Source: Neobacillus cucumis (GTDB taxonomy: Bacteria > Bacillota > Bacilli > Bacillales_B > DSM-18226). From it: a DNA stretch of 64,000 bases. Under the pieces are notes generated by a model. That model saw nothing but the letters and a program-made list of their open reading frames with translations. It ran no database searches and had not been told where the DNA came from. The translations under genes were made by a program, and so were the position numbers. This document shows positions 45,855 to 55,311 of this stretch, one piece after another; the first letter of the stretch is position 1; every line of letters begins with the position of its first letter. The stretch is from positions 248,001 to 312,000 of the forward strand of contig NZ_JAMBOH010000002.1 in assembly GCF_023715505.1 (NCBI RefSeq). The letters are read 5' to 3'.

Positions 45855-46434
45855 TGTCGGTTTTGACTACCCTCGAGGCTCTTTTTTCTCCTGCTCGGTC
45901 GTCAATACGTTCCCTTGTCTACCAGCCGGGCCTTTTTTTCTCTTGCTCGGTCGTCAATACATTCCCTTGTCTACCGGCCGGGCCTTTTTTTCTCTTGCTC
46001 GGTCGTCAATACGGCCCCTTGTCTACCGGCCGGGCTTTTTTTGCTCTTGCTCGGTCGTCAATACGGCCCCTTGTCTACCGGCCGGGCTTTTTTTGCTCTT
46101 GCTCGGTCGTCAATACGGCCCCTTGTCTACCGGCCGGGCTTTTTTTGCTCTTGCTCGGTCGTCAATACGTTCCCTTGTCTACCGGCTGGGCCTTTTTTTT
46201 CTCTTGCTCGGTCGTCAATACGGCCCCTTGTCTACCGGCCGGGCTTTTTTTGCTCTTGCTCGGTCGTCAATACGGCCCCTTGTCTACCGGCCGGGCTTTT
46301 TTCCCTCTTGCTCGGTCGTCAATACGGCCCCTTGTCTACCGGCCGGGCTTTTTTTGCTCTTGCTCGGTCGTCAATACGGCCCCTTGTCTACCGGCCGGGC
46401 TCTTTTTTCTCTTGCTCGGTCGTCAATACCACCC
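45855..46434 (+). repeat. 52-bp tandem repeat array, 11 full units plus a degenerate one
   Basis: CTCGGTCGTCAATA begins at 45894, 45946, 45998, 46050, 46102, 46154, 46207, 46259, 46311, 46363 and 46415; the step is 52 bases except one of 53 (an extra T). Units contain GGTCGTCAA - 9 bases - TTGTCTACC, then GGCCGGGC, T7 and GCTCTTG. Most units are nearly identical (ACGGCCCC), three read ACGTTCCC or ACATTCCC. It fills the 650-base gap between two minus-strand genes. All three plus-strand frames are open through it because 52 is not a multiple of three and the unit lacks stops; this is not coding. Confidence 0.95.
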
Positions 46435-46463
46435 TTGACTCGCTCAAGTCTCTTCAAAAAGAG

Positions 46464-47618
46464 CTATTCATACTTACCGCCGGTTGTAATTGCATTTTCT
46501 GAAAAACTAACGACATGGTTCTTTTTTTCATAAAAATGAGTGGCATTCTTTAAGACGCCGTCACTTGTATAAAATGGGCTTGTTTCATCTAGTGGGAGTT
46601 TTACCGTTTGTCCTGTACTAGAAGATTGATAGATGGCTGTAATGAGCTCCAGCGTTTTTCTGCCTTCATGTCCATCTACTAAAACTTCATTTTTACCCTC
46701 AATCCCTGATAATACATCATCAATTTGGGCGGTATGGCCCTCATATTCCAAATTGGACAATTGCTCATAGGCAGCTTGCAGTTTTTCTTCTAATTCTTCA
46801 TCCTTTTCCGGGAAACCATTTTCCTTCGATTTTGATGCACAAACCTTCCATGGTACAGAGACACGTGCATTTTTCCCTTGGAAAATTAGCTGCTGTTCTT
46901 CTCCGTGATGTACAACGGAGCTTGTAATTTGCGCCAAACTGCCATTCGGATAGCGGCAGATGGCCACTGACAAATCCTCCACCTCGGCATTATCATGTGA
47001 TGTATTACTCGCAATAGCCGTTACATCAGCAGGCATTCCATTCATCCAATGGAAAATATCAATATGATGGACAGCATGATTTAATGTACAGCCGCCTCCT
47101 TCTTTTTCCCAGGTTCCCCGCCACCATAAATCATAATAACTGTAGCCCCGCCACCAGAAGGAATCTACCTGAGTATGGACAATCGGGCCCATCAGCTTTG
47201 TATCAAGAATGGCTTTTAATTTCATCATTGGATTGGTAAAGCGATTTTGTGATACAACCGATAAAATTTTGCCGCTTGCCTTTTGAGCCTGATTCATGGC
47301 ATCGCATTCTTCCAGAGAAGAGGCCATTGGCTTCTCAACAAGGACATGCTTTCCAGCCTGTAAAAAGGCAATCGATAGTTCAGCGTGCGTATAGGGAGGG
47401 GTACAAATAGATACCAAATCAATATCCTGGCGTTGCAGCATCTCTTTATAATCGCTGTATATATCTACTTTTATATTGTGAGTCTGGGCGCTTTTTTCTG
47501 CCTTTTCAGGATAGATATCACAAATGGCTACAATTTTACATCTTTCAAAAAACTGTTGATAGGCTCTAATATGTGCAGTTGCAATCGCACCTGTACCAAT
47601 TATGGCTACGTTAATCAT
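46464..47618 (-). CDS. Gfo/Idh/MocA-family oxidoreductase
   Basis: A 384-residue oxidoreductase. The NAD-binding start is INVAIIGTGAIATAHIRAYQQF, the catalytic-lysine motif VEKPMASS near 95-102 and the substrate domain YDLWWRGTWEKEGGGCTLNHAVHHIDIFHW, in which the HxxHxxD-type histidines are visible. It is the third paralogue of this superfamily in the window, mutually divergent, so distinct substrates are likely. It lies 47 bases after the UxuB-like gene and belongs to the GH10-led operon. The 52-bp repeat array begins just past its stop. Confidence 0.85.
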   Translation of the reverse strand: MINVAIIGTGAIATAHIRAYQQFFERCKIVAICDIYPEKAEKSAQTHNIKVDIYSDYKEMLQRQDIDLVSICTPPYTHAELSIAFLQAGKHVLVEKPMASSLEECDAMNQAQKASGKILSVVSQNRFTNPMMKLKAILDTKLMGPIVHTQVDSFWWRGYSYYDLWWRGTWEKEGGGCTLNHAVHHIDIFHWMNGMPADVTAIASNTSHDNAEVEDLSVAICRYPNGSLAQITSSVVHHGEEQQLIFQGKNARVSVPWKVCASKSKENGFPEKDEELEEKLQAAYEQLSNLEYEGHTAQIDDVLSGIEGKNEVLVDGHEGRKTLELITAIYQSSSTGQTVKLPLDETSPFYTSDGVLKNATHFYEKKNHVVSFSENAITTGGKYE

Positions 47619-47665
47619 TTATCTACCATCCTTCCAAACTCGTATTTTTGCTGATAAAAGAATTC

Positions 47666-48511
47666 TTAGACACCTGAATAGGACATAAAGCCGCCATCCA
47701 CTGGCACGCTTATGCCTGTGACGAACCCACTTGCATCCTTGTCGGCAAGCCATAACAGCGTCCCAAGTAAATCCTCAGGTTTTCCTAAGCGTCTCATCGG
47801 TGTATGAGCTAAGATTTTATTGGTTCTTTCTGTATTCGTTCCATCAGGATTCGTTAACAGAGCCCGGTTTTGTTCGGTTAAGAAAAACCCAGGTGCAATC
47901 GTATTTACCCGGATACCTGTCTCAGCAAAATGGACCGCAAGCCATTGTGTAAAATTTTCAATGGCCGCTTTTGCTGCACTATACGCCGGAACCTTTGTCA
48001 TAGGACTAGGAGCGCTCATCGAAGATATATTAATGATCGATCCTTCATTATGAATCATTTTTTTGGTGAAAATTTGAGTAGGAATTAACGTACCAATAAA
48101 GTTTAGGTTAAAAACATAACCAAATCCCTCCGTGGTCATATCAAAAAAGGTCGTTAAATCTGATTGTCCAAGATCACCTAGTTCAAAGATTTCCTTTGAG
48201 GTAATCCCTTTTGGATGATTTCCACCTGCCCCATTAATTAATAGGTCACAGCTTCCATATTCAGAAGAGACGATCTCTTCAGCTCTTTTTACGCTTTCAA
48301 CGTTTAATACATCACATTCGATAGCGAGGGCTTCCCCGCCAACACTTTTTATTTCATCTGTTACGTTTAAAGCCTTTTCATAGGTGCGGTTTAAAATCGC
48401 CACCTTCATTCCTTGCCGGGCTAACTCTTTCCCCATGCAACCGCATAAAACTCCACCGCCGCCTGTAACGACTGCCACTTTTCCTTGTAAATTTAGATTT
48501 AATGGTAGCAT
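47666..48511 (-). CDS. uxuB: D-mannonate oxidoreductase (SDR type, UxuB/YjmF-like)
   Basis: A 281-residue SDR enzyme. The cofactor motif is TGGGGVLCG near 16-24, [11 protein letters not shown], the catalytic Ser in [11 protein letters not shown] and Y-x-x-x-K in [13 protein letters not shown]. The NGAGGNHP segment and the insertion after it are features of the fructuronate reductase (UxuB/YjmF) group that interconverts D-fructuronate and D-mannonate. ATG at 48511 is chosen because AGGAGGAGAG precedes it and because an upstream start would run into the xylanase gene. With UxuA it forms the glucuronate pathway, although the isomerase UxaC is not in the window. Confidence 0.87.
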   Translation of the reverse strand: MLPLNLNLQGKVAVVTGGGGVLCGCMGKELARQGMKVAILNRTYEKALNVTDEIKSVGGEALAIECDVLNVESVKRAEEIVSSEYGSCDLLINGAGGNHPKGITSKEIFELGDLGQSDLTTFFDMTTEGFGYVFNLNFIGTLIPTQIFTKKMIHNEGSIINISSMSAPSPMTKVPAYSAAKAAIENFTQWLAVHFAETGIRVNTIAPGFFLTEQNRALLTNPDGTNTERTNKILAHTPMRRLGKPEDLLGTLLWLADKDASGFVTGISVPVDGGFMSYSGV

Positions 48512-48533
48512 ATGATTCTCTCCTCCTGTTTCA

Positions 48534-49541
48534 TTAAAAGCTAGTAACCTTCCAAAACGCTTCCTTTGGCTGATGATGTTCATCGAACAAAAATGGCCAG
48601 TTTTTACGTCCTCTTACTGGAAAATCATTTAACCAAGTATAATCATCGGCAGCACCCCAGAACGTGACGGCCGTAATTACCTCTCGATATTCTCTAAGTA
48701 ATTCAAATACCTGTTGATATCTTTGGGTCTGCTGTTCAATAATTTCAGCTGTTGGTGCTGTAAGGTCTGTCCGCTTGTCTTCATGGTTGAAAACGGATAT
48801 ATCCAATTCTGTCAGCTGAAGCTTCAGTCCAAGGGATGCATATCGTTCAATGGCATCACGAATGTCCTCCAGGCATGGGTTTGTTAAATTCCAGTGTGCC
48901 TGAAGACCGACTCCGTGAATAGGGACCCCTTTTTCAACCAACGATTTAACAAGCTGATAAATCTTTTCCCGCTTCCCTGGATTGGATTCATTATAGTCAT
49001 TGTAAAAAAGCAGGGCATCGGGGTCAGCGGCATGTGCAAATTCAAAGGCCTTTTCTATGTAATCTTCGCCGATGATGTCTAGCCAATTAGTTTTTCTGTA
49101 CAATTCAGGCCCTTCGTCAGTTACTGCTTCATTGACTACATCCCAACAGTAAATTTGTCCTTTATATCTCTGCATGACAGTGGTCATATGGTCTTTCATC
49201 CGTTGTAACAATTGATCCCTGGTTACCCTTTCTCCTTCAGAATTTTTAAAAACCCAGTCAGGCGTTTGATTGTGCCACACCAATGTATGCCCACGCATCT
49301 TCATCCCATGTCTTTTTGCAAACGCTGCCAATTTATCGGCTCTTTCAAATGTAAATTTGCCCTCTTCCGGTTGTAATAACTCAAATTTCATATCATTTTC
49401 TGCTGTAATACTATTAAAATGCTTTGCTAATAAATTTTGCTGTGTTTCAATTGTACGAAGGTTTACCGCTGCACCAATGTTAAAATAGCTTTCATAGACT
49501 TTCTGTAATGAAGGAACCTCAACACTTGTCTTTGCCATCAT
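48534..49541 (-). CDS. xynA: Intracellular GH10 endo-1,4-beta-xylanase
   Basis: A 335-residue single-domain xylanase without signal peptide, so it works on imported oligosaccharides. The acid/base is E138 in WDVVNEAV and the nucleophile E245 in LQLTELDIS. Family blocks [23 protein letters not shown] and [11 protein letters not shown] are intact. It is very like the intracellular XynA2 of G. stearothermophilus as remembered. The start at ATG 49541 (MMAKTSVEV) has GGGAG seven bases upstream; an upstream frame extension to 49589 has no site and adds a non-family tail. It is preceded by a XylR-like dyad and followed by the UxuB gene 22 bases later. Confidence 0.93.
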   Translation of the reverse strand: MMAKTSVEVPSLQKVYESYFNIGAAVNLRTIETQQNLLAKHFNSITAENDMKFELLQPEEGKFTFERADKLAAFAKRHGMKMRGHTLVWHNQTPDWVFKNSEGERVTRDQLLQRMKDHMTTVMQRYKGQIYCWDVVNEAVTDEGPELYRKTNWLDIIGEDYIEKAFEFAHAADPDALLFYNDYNESNPGKREKIYQLVKSLVEKGVPIHGVGLQAHWNLTNPCLEDIRDAIERYASLGLKLQLTELDISVFNHEDKRTDLTAPTAEIIEQQTQRYQQVFELLREYREVITAVTFWGAADDYTWLNDFPVRGRKNWPFLFDEHHQPKEAFWKVTSF

Positions 49542-49570
49542 GGACCATCTCCCATTAACATTTGGAATTA

Positions 49571-49603
49571 AGTTAGTTTGTTTATACAAGCAACAAACTA
49601 ACT
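49571..49603 (-). promoter_or_regulatory. XylR-like operator of the xynA operon
   Basis: A perfect 12-bp inverted repeat AGTTAGTTTGTT - 9 bases - AACAAACTAACT. The half-site AGTTTGT matches the other operators, but the spacing between half-sites is 11 instead of 7 bases. It lies 30-62 bases upstream of the xylanase start. Confidence 0.68.
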
Positions 49604-49645
49604 ATATGTATATGATATAAAATTTATAACCCATTTACAATAAAA

Positions 49646-49674
49646 TAACAGAGTTTTTTCAAAAAACTCTGTTA
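49646..49674 (-). terminator. Terminator after the xynE-F-G operon
   Basis: A 14-bp perfect inverted repeat TAACAGAGTTTTTT / AAAAAACTCTGTTA with a U-rich tail on the minus strand, 16 bases after the permease stop. It separates this operon from xynA. Confidence 0.8.
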
Positions 49675-49690
49675 CTATTATTTAATAGAA

Positions 49691-50620
49691 TCAACCTTTA
49701 ACCCCACCCAATGTAAGCCCTTTTACAAAGTACTTTTGTAAGAAAGGATAAACCATAATAATTGGTAAGCTAGCTATAATTGTCATCGTAGCTCTGATTG
49801 ATGTTGGTGTTACCATATTGGCAGCAGCGGTTGTATTGGAAAAGGCATCCGTCGCTGTTTTACCGGACATAGAAGCGTTTGAGTTTTGCAGAATTTTCAT
49901 CAGCTCGTATTGGAGCGTACTTAAGTTTGGATTAGAGGAATTATACAAGAATACATCAAACCAAGAGTTCCATTGACCAACGGCGACAAATAATGAAACC
50001 GTTGCTAGTACTGGAAGTGACAACGGAAGGACAATTTTGATAAAAGTCGTAAAATCCCCTGCACCGTCAATTTTTGCTGATTCAAATAAACTCTCTGGAA
50101 TTCCTTCAATAAACGAGCGAATAACGATGAGATTAAATACCCCAATAATCCCAGGGATAATATAAACCCAAAAACTATCTATTAAATTCAACTCTTTAAT
50201 AAGTAAATAGTTTGGAATAAGCCCCCCATTAATATACATGGTGATAACGAAGGCGATCGTCACAAATTTTCGTAACACATATTCCTTGCGGCTGATGGTG
50301 TAAGCCACCATTGCCGTACATAGAACGGAAGTTAATGTTCCAATTACTGTTCTCAAAATGGAGATAAAAAAGGAATGAAAGATGCTGGCCTCACCAAAAA
50401 CATACTTATAGTTCGCCCAAGTAAAATGTCTAGGCCAGAGGAAGATTCCGCCTTTTAACGAATCATTCGCCTCATTCACCGAAACAGCCATTTGATTGAT
50501 AAACGGATAAATCATCACGATACAGAGAAAAATCATAAACGCATAGTTGAAAAAATCAAAGACATAATCGCCTGGACCTGAATAATGTTTCGTTACTTTA
50601 AACAATCGCTTTTGTTTCAT
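49691..50620 (-). CDS. xynG: Sugar ABC importer permease (XynG-like)
   Basis: A 309-residue permease, six helices, MalG/LplC type. The EAA loop LFESAKIDGAGDFTTF-IKIVLPLSLPVL lies near 185-212, with the subgroup motif INGGLIPNYLLIK. It forms the xylo-oligosaccharide channel with the upstream XynF-like permease (11-base gap) and the lipoprotein. Named by analogy with the Geobacillus xynEFG system, whose genes also follow a two-component pair. The matching ATPase is not present. Confidence 0.83.
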   Translation of the reverse strand: MKQKRLFKVTKHYSGPGDYVFDFFNYAFMIFLCIVMIYPFINQMAVSVNEANDSLKGGIFLWPRHFTWANYKYVFGEASIFHSFFISILRTVIGTLTSVLCTAMVAYTISRKEYVLRKFVTIAFVITMYINGGLIPNYLLIKELNLIDSFWVYIIPGIIGVFNLIVIRSFIEGIPESLFESAKIDGAGDFTTFIKIVLPLSLPVLATVSLFVAVGQWNSWFDVFLYNSSNPNLSTLQYELMKILQNSNASMSGKTATDAFSNTTAAANMVTPTSIRATMTIIASLPIIMVYPFLQKYFVKGLTLGGVKG

Positions 50621-50631
50621 AATTCTTCCTC

Positions 50632-51612
50632 CTAGAAAAGCCTTTGCTGATCAAACTTTTTGGCAATATGATTAGCTGTAAATAAGAAGATGAAACTTAC
50701 AACGGTTTTAAATATACCTGCTGCCGTTGCGAGCGAGAAATTCCCCATGGAAATCCCGTATTTCAACACATATATATCAAGGTTTTCCGAATAGTCGAGG
50801 TTCATAGGATTTCCCAATAAATATTGGGCTTCAAAGCCTGATTCTAAGATATAGCCTAAATTCATTATCAATAGGATGATGATCGTTGGTTTTAAAGATG
50901 GAAGTGTAATATATCTAATCCGTTGCAATCTCGTTGAACCGTCAATATCTGCCGCCTCGTACTGTTCTGGATCGATCATCGTAATGGCGGCTAAATAAAT
51001 AATCGTATTCCAGCCAACATTTTTCCAAACATCTGAAACTCCGTTAATTCCCCAAAACCATGTTTCCTTTCCAAGCCATAGGATCGGCTGATGAATAATC
51101 CCCAGTTTCATTAATACAATATTGACAATTCCAGTATCTGTGGATAGAGAATAAGAAATGATGCTTGCCGCCACAACCCATGAAAGAAAGTGAGGCATAT
51201 AACTGATGGTTTGAATAATTTTTTTAAACTTCGTATGTCTTATTTCATTTAAAAGCAGCGCAAGACCGATAGCGGTTACAAAACCTAATACAAGGTTAAT
51301 GACACTCATGCCCAGTGTATTACGGAGCACTCTGTAAAAGTTCGCATCACTAAATAAAAATTTAAATTGAACAAATCCGTTCCATGTTTGATCAAATAGG
51401 CCTAATGCGGGTTTATAATCCTGAAAGGCAATACTCCAGCCCCATAAAGGGATGTACTTAAAAATAAACAACCAGGTCAAAAATGGAATACTCATGGCCA
51501 TAAGTGCCTTTTGGTTTTTCAACTTCTTGAAAAATAACCCCTTTTTCTTATGAGACTGTATCGAGACTGAGGTTTGAATTACCTCATCAGCAACTTTCGT
51601 TTCTGCCTGCAT
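50632..51612 (-). CDS. xynF: Sugar ABC importer permease (XynF-like)
   Basis: A 326-residue permease, six helices, MalF/LplB type. The first helix region is ALMAMSIPFLTWLFIFKYIPLWGW. The EAA loop is QYEAADIDGSTRLQRIRYITLPSLKPTI, and the C-terminus is FTANHIAKKFDQQRLF. It is separated from the binding-protein gene by 140 bases that contain a very stable hairpin. It is most similar in layout to the AguF-like permease at 42519-43490, pointing to an ancient duplication of the importer. Confidence 0.85.
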   Translation of the reverse strand: MQAETKVADEVIQTSVSIQSHKKKGLFFKKLKNQKALMAMSIPFLTWLFIFKYIPLWGWSIAFQDYKPALGLFDQTWNGFVQFKFLFSDANFYRVLRNTLGMSVINLVLGFVTAIGLALLLNEIRHTKFKKIIQTISYMPHFLSWVVAASIISYSLSTDTGIVNIVLMKLGIIHQPILWLGKETWFWGINGVSDVWKNVGWNTIIYLAAITMIDPEQYEAADIDGSTRLQRIRYITLPSLKPTIIILLIMNLGYILESGFEAQYLLGNPMNLDYSENLDIYVLKYGISMGNFSLATAAGIFKTVVSFIFLFTANHIAKKFDQQRLF

Positions 51613-51693
51613 TACTAGCCCTCCTCTTTAAGAAAAGTAATAAGTAGCTTGTCTTTCCAACTGTGATTGTTTGAAAATTGTCACTTGAAAGGG

Positions 51694-51732
51694 CCAAGGC
51701 CGATATAGCCAATTTGGCAATATCGGCCTTGG
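51694..51732 (-). other. Stable intercistronic hairpin between xynE and xynF
   Basis: A 12-bp GC-rich stem CCAAGGCCGATA / TATCGGCCTTGG, with an inner CCAA / TTGG pairing in the loop. On the minus strand no U tract follows (CCCTTTC), so it is probably not a terminator. It may protect the 3' end of the binding-protein message, which is commonly made in excess over the permeases. Confidence 0.65.
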
Positions 51733-51752
51733 TTTTTAGTGTTTCTGTTATT

Positions 51753-53420
51753 CTACTTTTGTTTGGCTTGTTCAATGCGGTCCTTAACCACTTTATCCAT
51801 AGTAGATTCATAGGCTTTTACATCTAATGCATTGTATTGCTTTACATACTCATTCCAAATCGAATTGAATTGTGATGGTGAAGATAATACTAATTTAGGG
51901 AAGTATTTCTTTTCTAAATCCGTACTTCTTTGATCAAATATTTGTGCTGGAGAGCCTTGTGGAATCTGTGCGCTCCATGTTGGATACCATGGACGATCAT
52001 CTGGTTTAGCAAACAAATCAGAGAATACTTTTATACCGTAGGCCTGTAATAATTTCTTATCTCCATCTGTGTAGGAAGCTATAGCCACTTCAGGTTGTTT
52101 TCCAGGCAACCAAGCATTTCCATCGCTATACAGACCGTCACCAACAGGCCAGTACCAATCAAAAGTGGTAAATCCAAACTTATCATTGAATGCCTGATCA
52201 CTTGTTTTTGCAATTTCTTCTTGAGTACGATAGTATCTGCCTTTACTGTCGACTTCATAAGTTTGTCCTTTAATTCCCCACTCTACTAACTTTTGATTTT
52301 CTTCTTTACAAAGTGCATCTAAGTATTTAATAATTCGAACAGGATCTTTCGCACTAACCGTAATCCCAACACCGCGGTTGTTTACAAAAGTTGGCGGATC
52401 AATATATTGATCTTTTATACTATCATCAAACGTAATTGGCAACGCCATGTATTGTTTATCGTCATTTCCTGCTTGTTTAAGATTGTTTAAGGATTGGGAA
52501 ATCTGCCATTGATAATCGTAGAATCCTAAGACACGGCCGGAAGCAATCTTAGCAAGGTATTCATCATAGTTGGAAACAAATGCTTCCTTGTCAAATAACC
52601 CCTTATTATTTAGCTCATTTAGCATTTTTAGATAATTCTTAGTGATGTCCTTGTTACCGTACACGGAAGATTTATGTGTATTCATATCAACAATGACACC
52701 GCCATCATTTGGCGAACCCGCTAAACGTGCAGGAGTTCCTGAAAGTGTTGAGAATCTCCAGTCATAAGTTAGAGCTGTAAAACCGATTGTTTTTGCGCCG
52801 TCGACAGTCGGATGTTTTTTCTGGTAATCTTCGATTAGCTTGAAATATTCATCAGCAGTTTTAATTTTAGGATAGCCGGCCTCTTTAAGAACTGCACGCT
52901 GAACCCAAAACGCACTCTGTTGAATATCCGGATATGGAGCATAGCCTTGACTTGCACCAAATGGTATAAAATAAATTTTACCGTCTTTCGGGTCTTTCAT
53001 CCGATTTAAGTAAGGACCATATAATTTCTTAAGATTTGGGGCATATTTATCAATTAAGTCAGTAAGATCGATAAAAGCACCTGCTTGCACTACTTTATCA
53101 ATAGCGGTATCAGGAACAAGAAGGTCTGGGTATTTTCCGCTGGCAATCATGGTTCCTATCTTTGTATTAACGTCACCCACAATGTGCTCAACCTTAAAGT
53201 TTACACCGGTTTGTTTTTCAAGTTCTTTACCAATGGTGGTTTCATCGGTATTCAAGTCTTTTCCTGCCGCACCAGCATTAAAATAAGTATAGGTTACAGG
53301 AGATTTGTCATTCTTGTTAGAATTTGTACTTGTACTTGCACTTTGGTCTTTTGTACATCCTGCCGCAGTAAATAACATGGTAGCCATTAATGGTACTGCC
53401 AAAAGTTTCTTGTTAATCAT
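51753..53420 (-). CDS. xynE: Extracellular sugar-binding lipoprotein (XynE-like)
   Basis: A 555-residue binding lipoprotein. The signal peptide has lipobox FTAAGC (Cys22), followed by a Ser/Thr/Asn linker and a solute-binding fold starting VTYTYFNAGAAGKDLNTDETTIGKELEK. A calcium- or loop-type DxNxD segment is not evident. It should capture xylo-oligosaccharides for the XynF/XynG channel. It follows the two-component system by 82 bases. A weak cre-like sequence (53465-53478, 12 of 14 consensus) lies upstream, so both the response regulator and CcpA may control it. Confidence 0.84.
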   Translation of the reverse strand: MINKKLLAVPLMATMLFTAAGCTKDQSASTSTNSNKNDKSPVTYTYFNAGAAGKDLNTDETTIGKELEKQTGVNFKVEHIVGDVNTKIGTMIASGKYPDLLVPDTAIDKVVQAGAFIDLTDLIDKYAPNLKKLYGPYLNRMKDPKDGKIYFIPFGASQGYAPYPDIQQSAFWVQRAVLKEAGYPKIKTADEYFKLIEDYQKKHPTVDGAKTIGFTALTYDWRFSTLSGTPARLAGSPNDGGVIVDMNTHKSSVYGNKDITKNYLKMLNELNNKGLFDKEAFVSNYDEYLAKIASGRVLGFYDYQWQISQSLNNLKQAGNDDKQYMALPITFDDSIKDQYIDPPTFVNNRGVGITVSAKDPVRIIKYLDALCKEENQKLVEWGIKGQTYEVDSKGRYYRTQEEIAKTSDQAFNDKFGFTTFDWYWPVGDGLYSDGNAWLPGKQPEVAIASYTDGDKKLLQAYGIKVFSDLFAKPDDRPWYPTWSAQIPQGSPAQIFDQRSTDLEKKYFPKLVLSSPSQFNSIWNEYVKQYNALDVKAYESTMDKVVKDRIEQAKQK

Positions 53421-53502
53421 TTACTAACCCCCTATTTCTTTGTGATTACATGTTTATTATAAAATGTAAGGGCTTTCTTGAAGTACCTTAAAACTATAGT
53501 TT

Positions 53503-55311
53503 TTACTTAGGAAAGTATAGTTTGTTTTGTGGAGTTTCCATTTCATTGCAATTTATACTAGATTTATAGGGGATTTTTATCGTGATAATCGTCCCTTTTC
53601 CTTTCTCACTATCCACGTAAAAGCGAAATTGATCCGCGTAGTACATCTTTAACCGATAAAATACATTCTTTATCCCCACACTATTCCCCATTTCCTCCTC
53701 ATTTTCTAAGGAATAGAGTATTTGTTCCTTTTTATCAGCCGCCATGCCTGCACCATTATCGATAATCATACATGTTAATATATCTTGATTAACGGTGACT
53801 TTTACACTAATTTTCCCATTTCCTTTTAGAGGCTCTATTCCATGGATACTAGCATTCTCAACAAATGGCTGCAGGGCCATATTCGGAATCATACACTGTT
53901 CGGCAGCCTCATCTATTTCAATTTCGTAATCTAGTTTTTCTCCAAATCGGTACTTCTGTATTTCTAGAAAACTAAGAACGAGGTTTACTTCCGATCGAAC
54001 CGTCATCATATCTTTTCCCCAAGTAAGGGAGTTACGAAAGATTTTGGCCATATTATGGATAATATTTGCGGTCTCTGTCTCCTCTTTCATTAAGCTTCTC
54101 ATTCTGATGGTTTCAAGTGCATTAAACAAAAAGTGCGGATTAATTTGACTTTGCAGGGCGCTAAGCTGAGCACGATTTCGTTTAATCTCCATCTCTTGCT
54201 TTTGGATATTAGCCATAAATACATCTTGAATTAGTTCCTCAATTTTCCTAATCATTCGATTAAACTCACTGGTTAGGATACCTATTTCATCCGTGAATTC
54301 TGGATCAGGAATCTTTTCAAAATTCTGATCGCCCATTTTTTTTACATGCCTAAATATGCGCTGTAACCTTCTTAAAAAGGACCGATTAATGATGATAATG
54401 ATAATCGTAGGAATGATGATATTAATAAAGGCCAAATAGAGAATAAAGCGTCCGGACTTGTTAACTGTTTTAAGCATTGTTTTTTCAGAGATAGTCCCGA
54501 CAACTTTCCAGTTTTGAAGATAGGCTTGGTCCAAGTAGGTTGAATTTAGGATAACCGTCTTATTTGTTTTCGAGATCTGATTAAATCGAATAGGTTTTTT
54601 TCTCCATCCTAAATCTTTTTTTGTTGAATATTCAATTTCCCCCTTTTGATTAAGAAGATATATATCTCCTTTAAAGGTGACATTATTGAATATATTTTCG
54701 ATAGTTGCAGGATTGATTTCGATTCTTACAATCTTTTCTTTATTATTAAAGTTAAAATAATCGAGCTTTCTTATAATACTAAACGTGGGTGTTTGTTTAT
54801 CGGTTATGGATCGCAATACGATAGGAGACGTATTACTACTTTCCATTATTTGTCGATACCAAGCTGATTTTTTGATTTCTTCCGTTAATGGATAGACCCC
54901 GCCCGAGTAGATCATCGTTGGGTTATCCGTATAAAAACGTATTGAATTGATCGAAGGATTAATTGGACTTGACTGGTTATAGGTTCGTAAATAAGTGTCA
55001 TAATCATCAACGTAATCAACATCTGACGGATAATCTTTCTCTAAGAATAAATTAATATTGGTATTCGTATAGAGGGAGGAAGATATCCCAACGGCGTCGT
55101 CGATAATCTTCCCAAAATCATTACTTATTTGGTTTAATGCCAGCTGCGAGTCGTGCATTTGCTGCTTTTTCACATTGTCGATTGTAACGGTATAAAAAAT
55201 AATATTGGTTAAAACAATCGGAATAAGGACCGAAAAAATATACATTATCAATAATTTTTTACTTAAACGAACATTATGAAAACTAAATTTTGCTCTTTTC
55301 ATAGTTATCAC
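53503..55311 (-). CDS. xynD: Sensor histidine kinase, YesM type (XynD-like)
   Basis: A 602-residue membrane kinase. The first helix is LLIMYIFSVLIPIVLTNIIF (about 20-39), an extracytoplasmic dCache-type sensor fills about 45-285, and a second helix LYLAFINIIIPTIIIIII lies near 292-309. HAMP and a His_kinase domain follow, with phospho-acceptor His in QINPHFLFNALETI (about 390-403). The GHKL ATPase has PFVENASIHG and IIDNGAGM. The GTG start at 55311 overlaps the regulator stop (GTGA), so translation is coupled; ATG at 55302 is the alternative. By place next to the importer, it probably senses xylo-oligosaccharides with the binding lipoprotein or directly. Confidence 0.88.
   Translation of the reverse strand: MITMKRAKFSFHNVRLSKKLLIMYIFSVLIPIVLTNIIFYTVTIDNVKKQQMHDSQLALNQISNDFGKIIDDAVGISSSLYTNTNINLFLEKDYPSDVDYVDDYDTYLRTYNQSSPINPSINSIRFYTDNPTMIYSGGVYPLTEEIKKSAWYRQIMESSNTSPIVLRSITDKQTPTFSIIRKLDYFNFNNKEKIVRIEINPATIENIFNNVTFKGDIYLLNQKGEIEYSTKKDLGWRKKPIRFNQISKTNKTVILNSTYLDQAYLQNWKVVGTISEKTMLKTVNKSGRFILYLAFINIIIPTIIIIIINRSFLRRLQRIFRHVKKMGDQNFEKIPDPEFTDEIGILTSEFNRMIRKIEELIQDVFMANIQKQEMEIKRNRAQLSALQSQINPHFLFNALETIRMRSLMKEETETANIIHNMAKIFRNSLTWGKDMMTVRSEVNLVLSFLEIQKYRFGEKLDYEIEIDEAAEQCMIPNMALQPFVENASIHGIEPLKGNGKISVKVTVNQDILTCMIIDNGAGMAADKKEQILYSLENEEEMGNSVGIKNVFYRLKMYYADQFRFYVDSEKGKGTIITIKIPYKSSINCNEMETPQNKLYFPK

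Noticed and set aside
45855..46434. CRISPR array
   Set aside because: Spacers between the repeated parts are nearly identical and the whole 52-base unit repeats without variable inserts. There are no cas genes nearby.
45894..46434. A run of eleven intrinsic terminators on the plus strand (CGGCC...GGCCGGGC then T7)
   Set aside because: Each unit has a possible GC stem and T run, but no plus-strand gene reads into the array, so a terminator function is not supported; kept as a repeat.
45847..46533. Three overlapping plus-strand open frames of 194-228 codons with repeating peptides (ALARSSIRPLVYRPGF and similar)
   Set aside because: They arise because a 52-base unit without stop codons is open in all three frames and each frame cycles through the same peptide. 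No ribosome site or family match; this is a repeat array, not a gene.
53465..53478. Full cre box before the xynE-like gene
   Set aside because: Only 12 of 14 positions match and one central position is wrong; mentioned as weak, not listed as a separate site.
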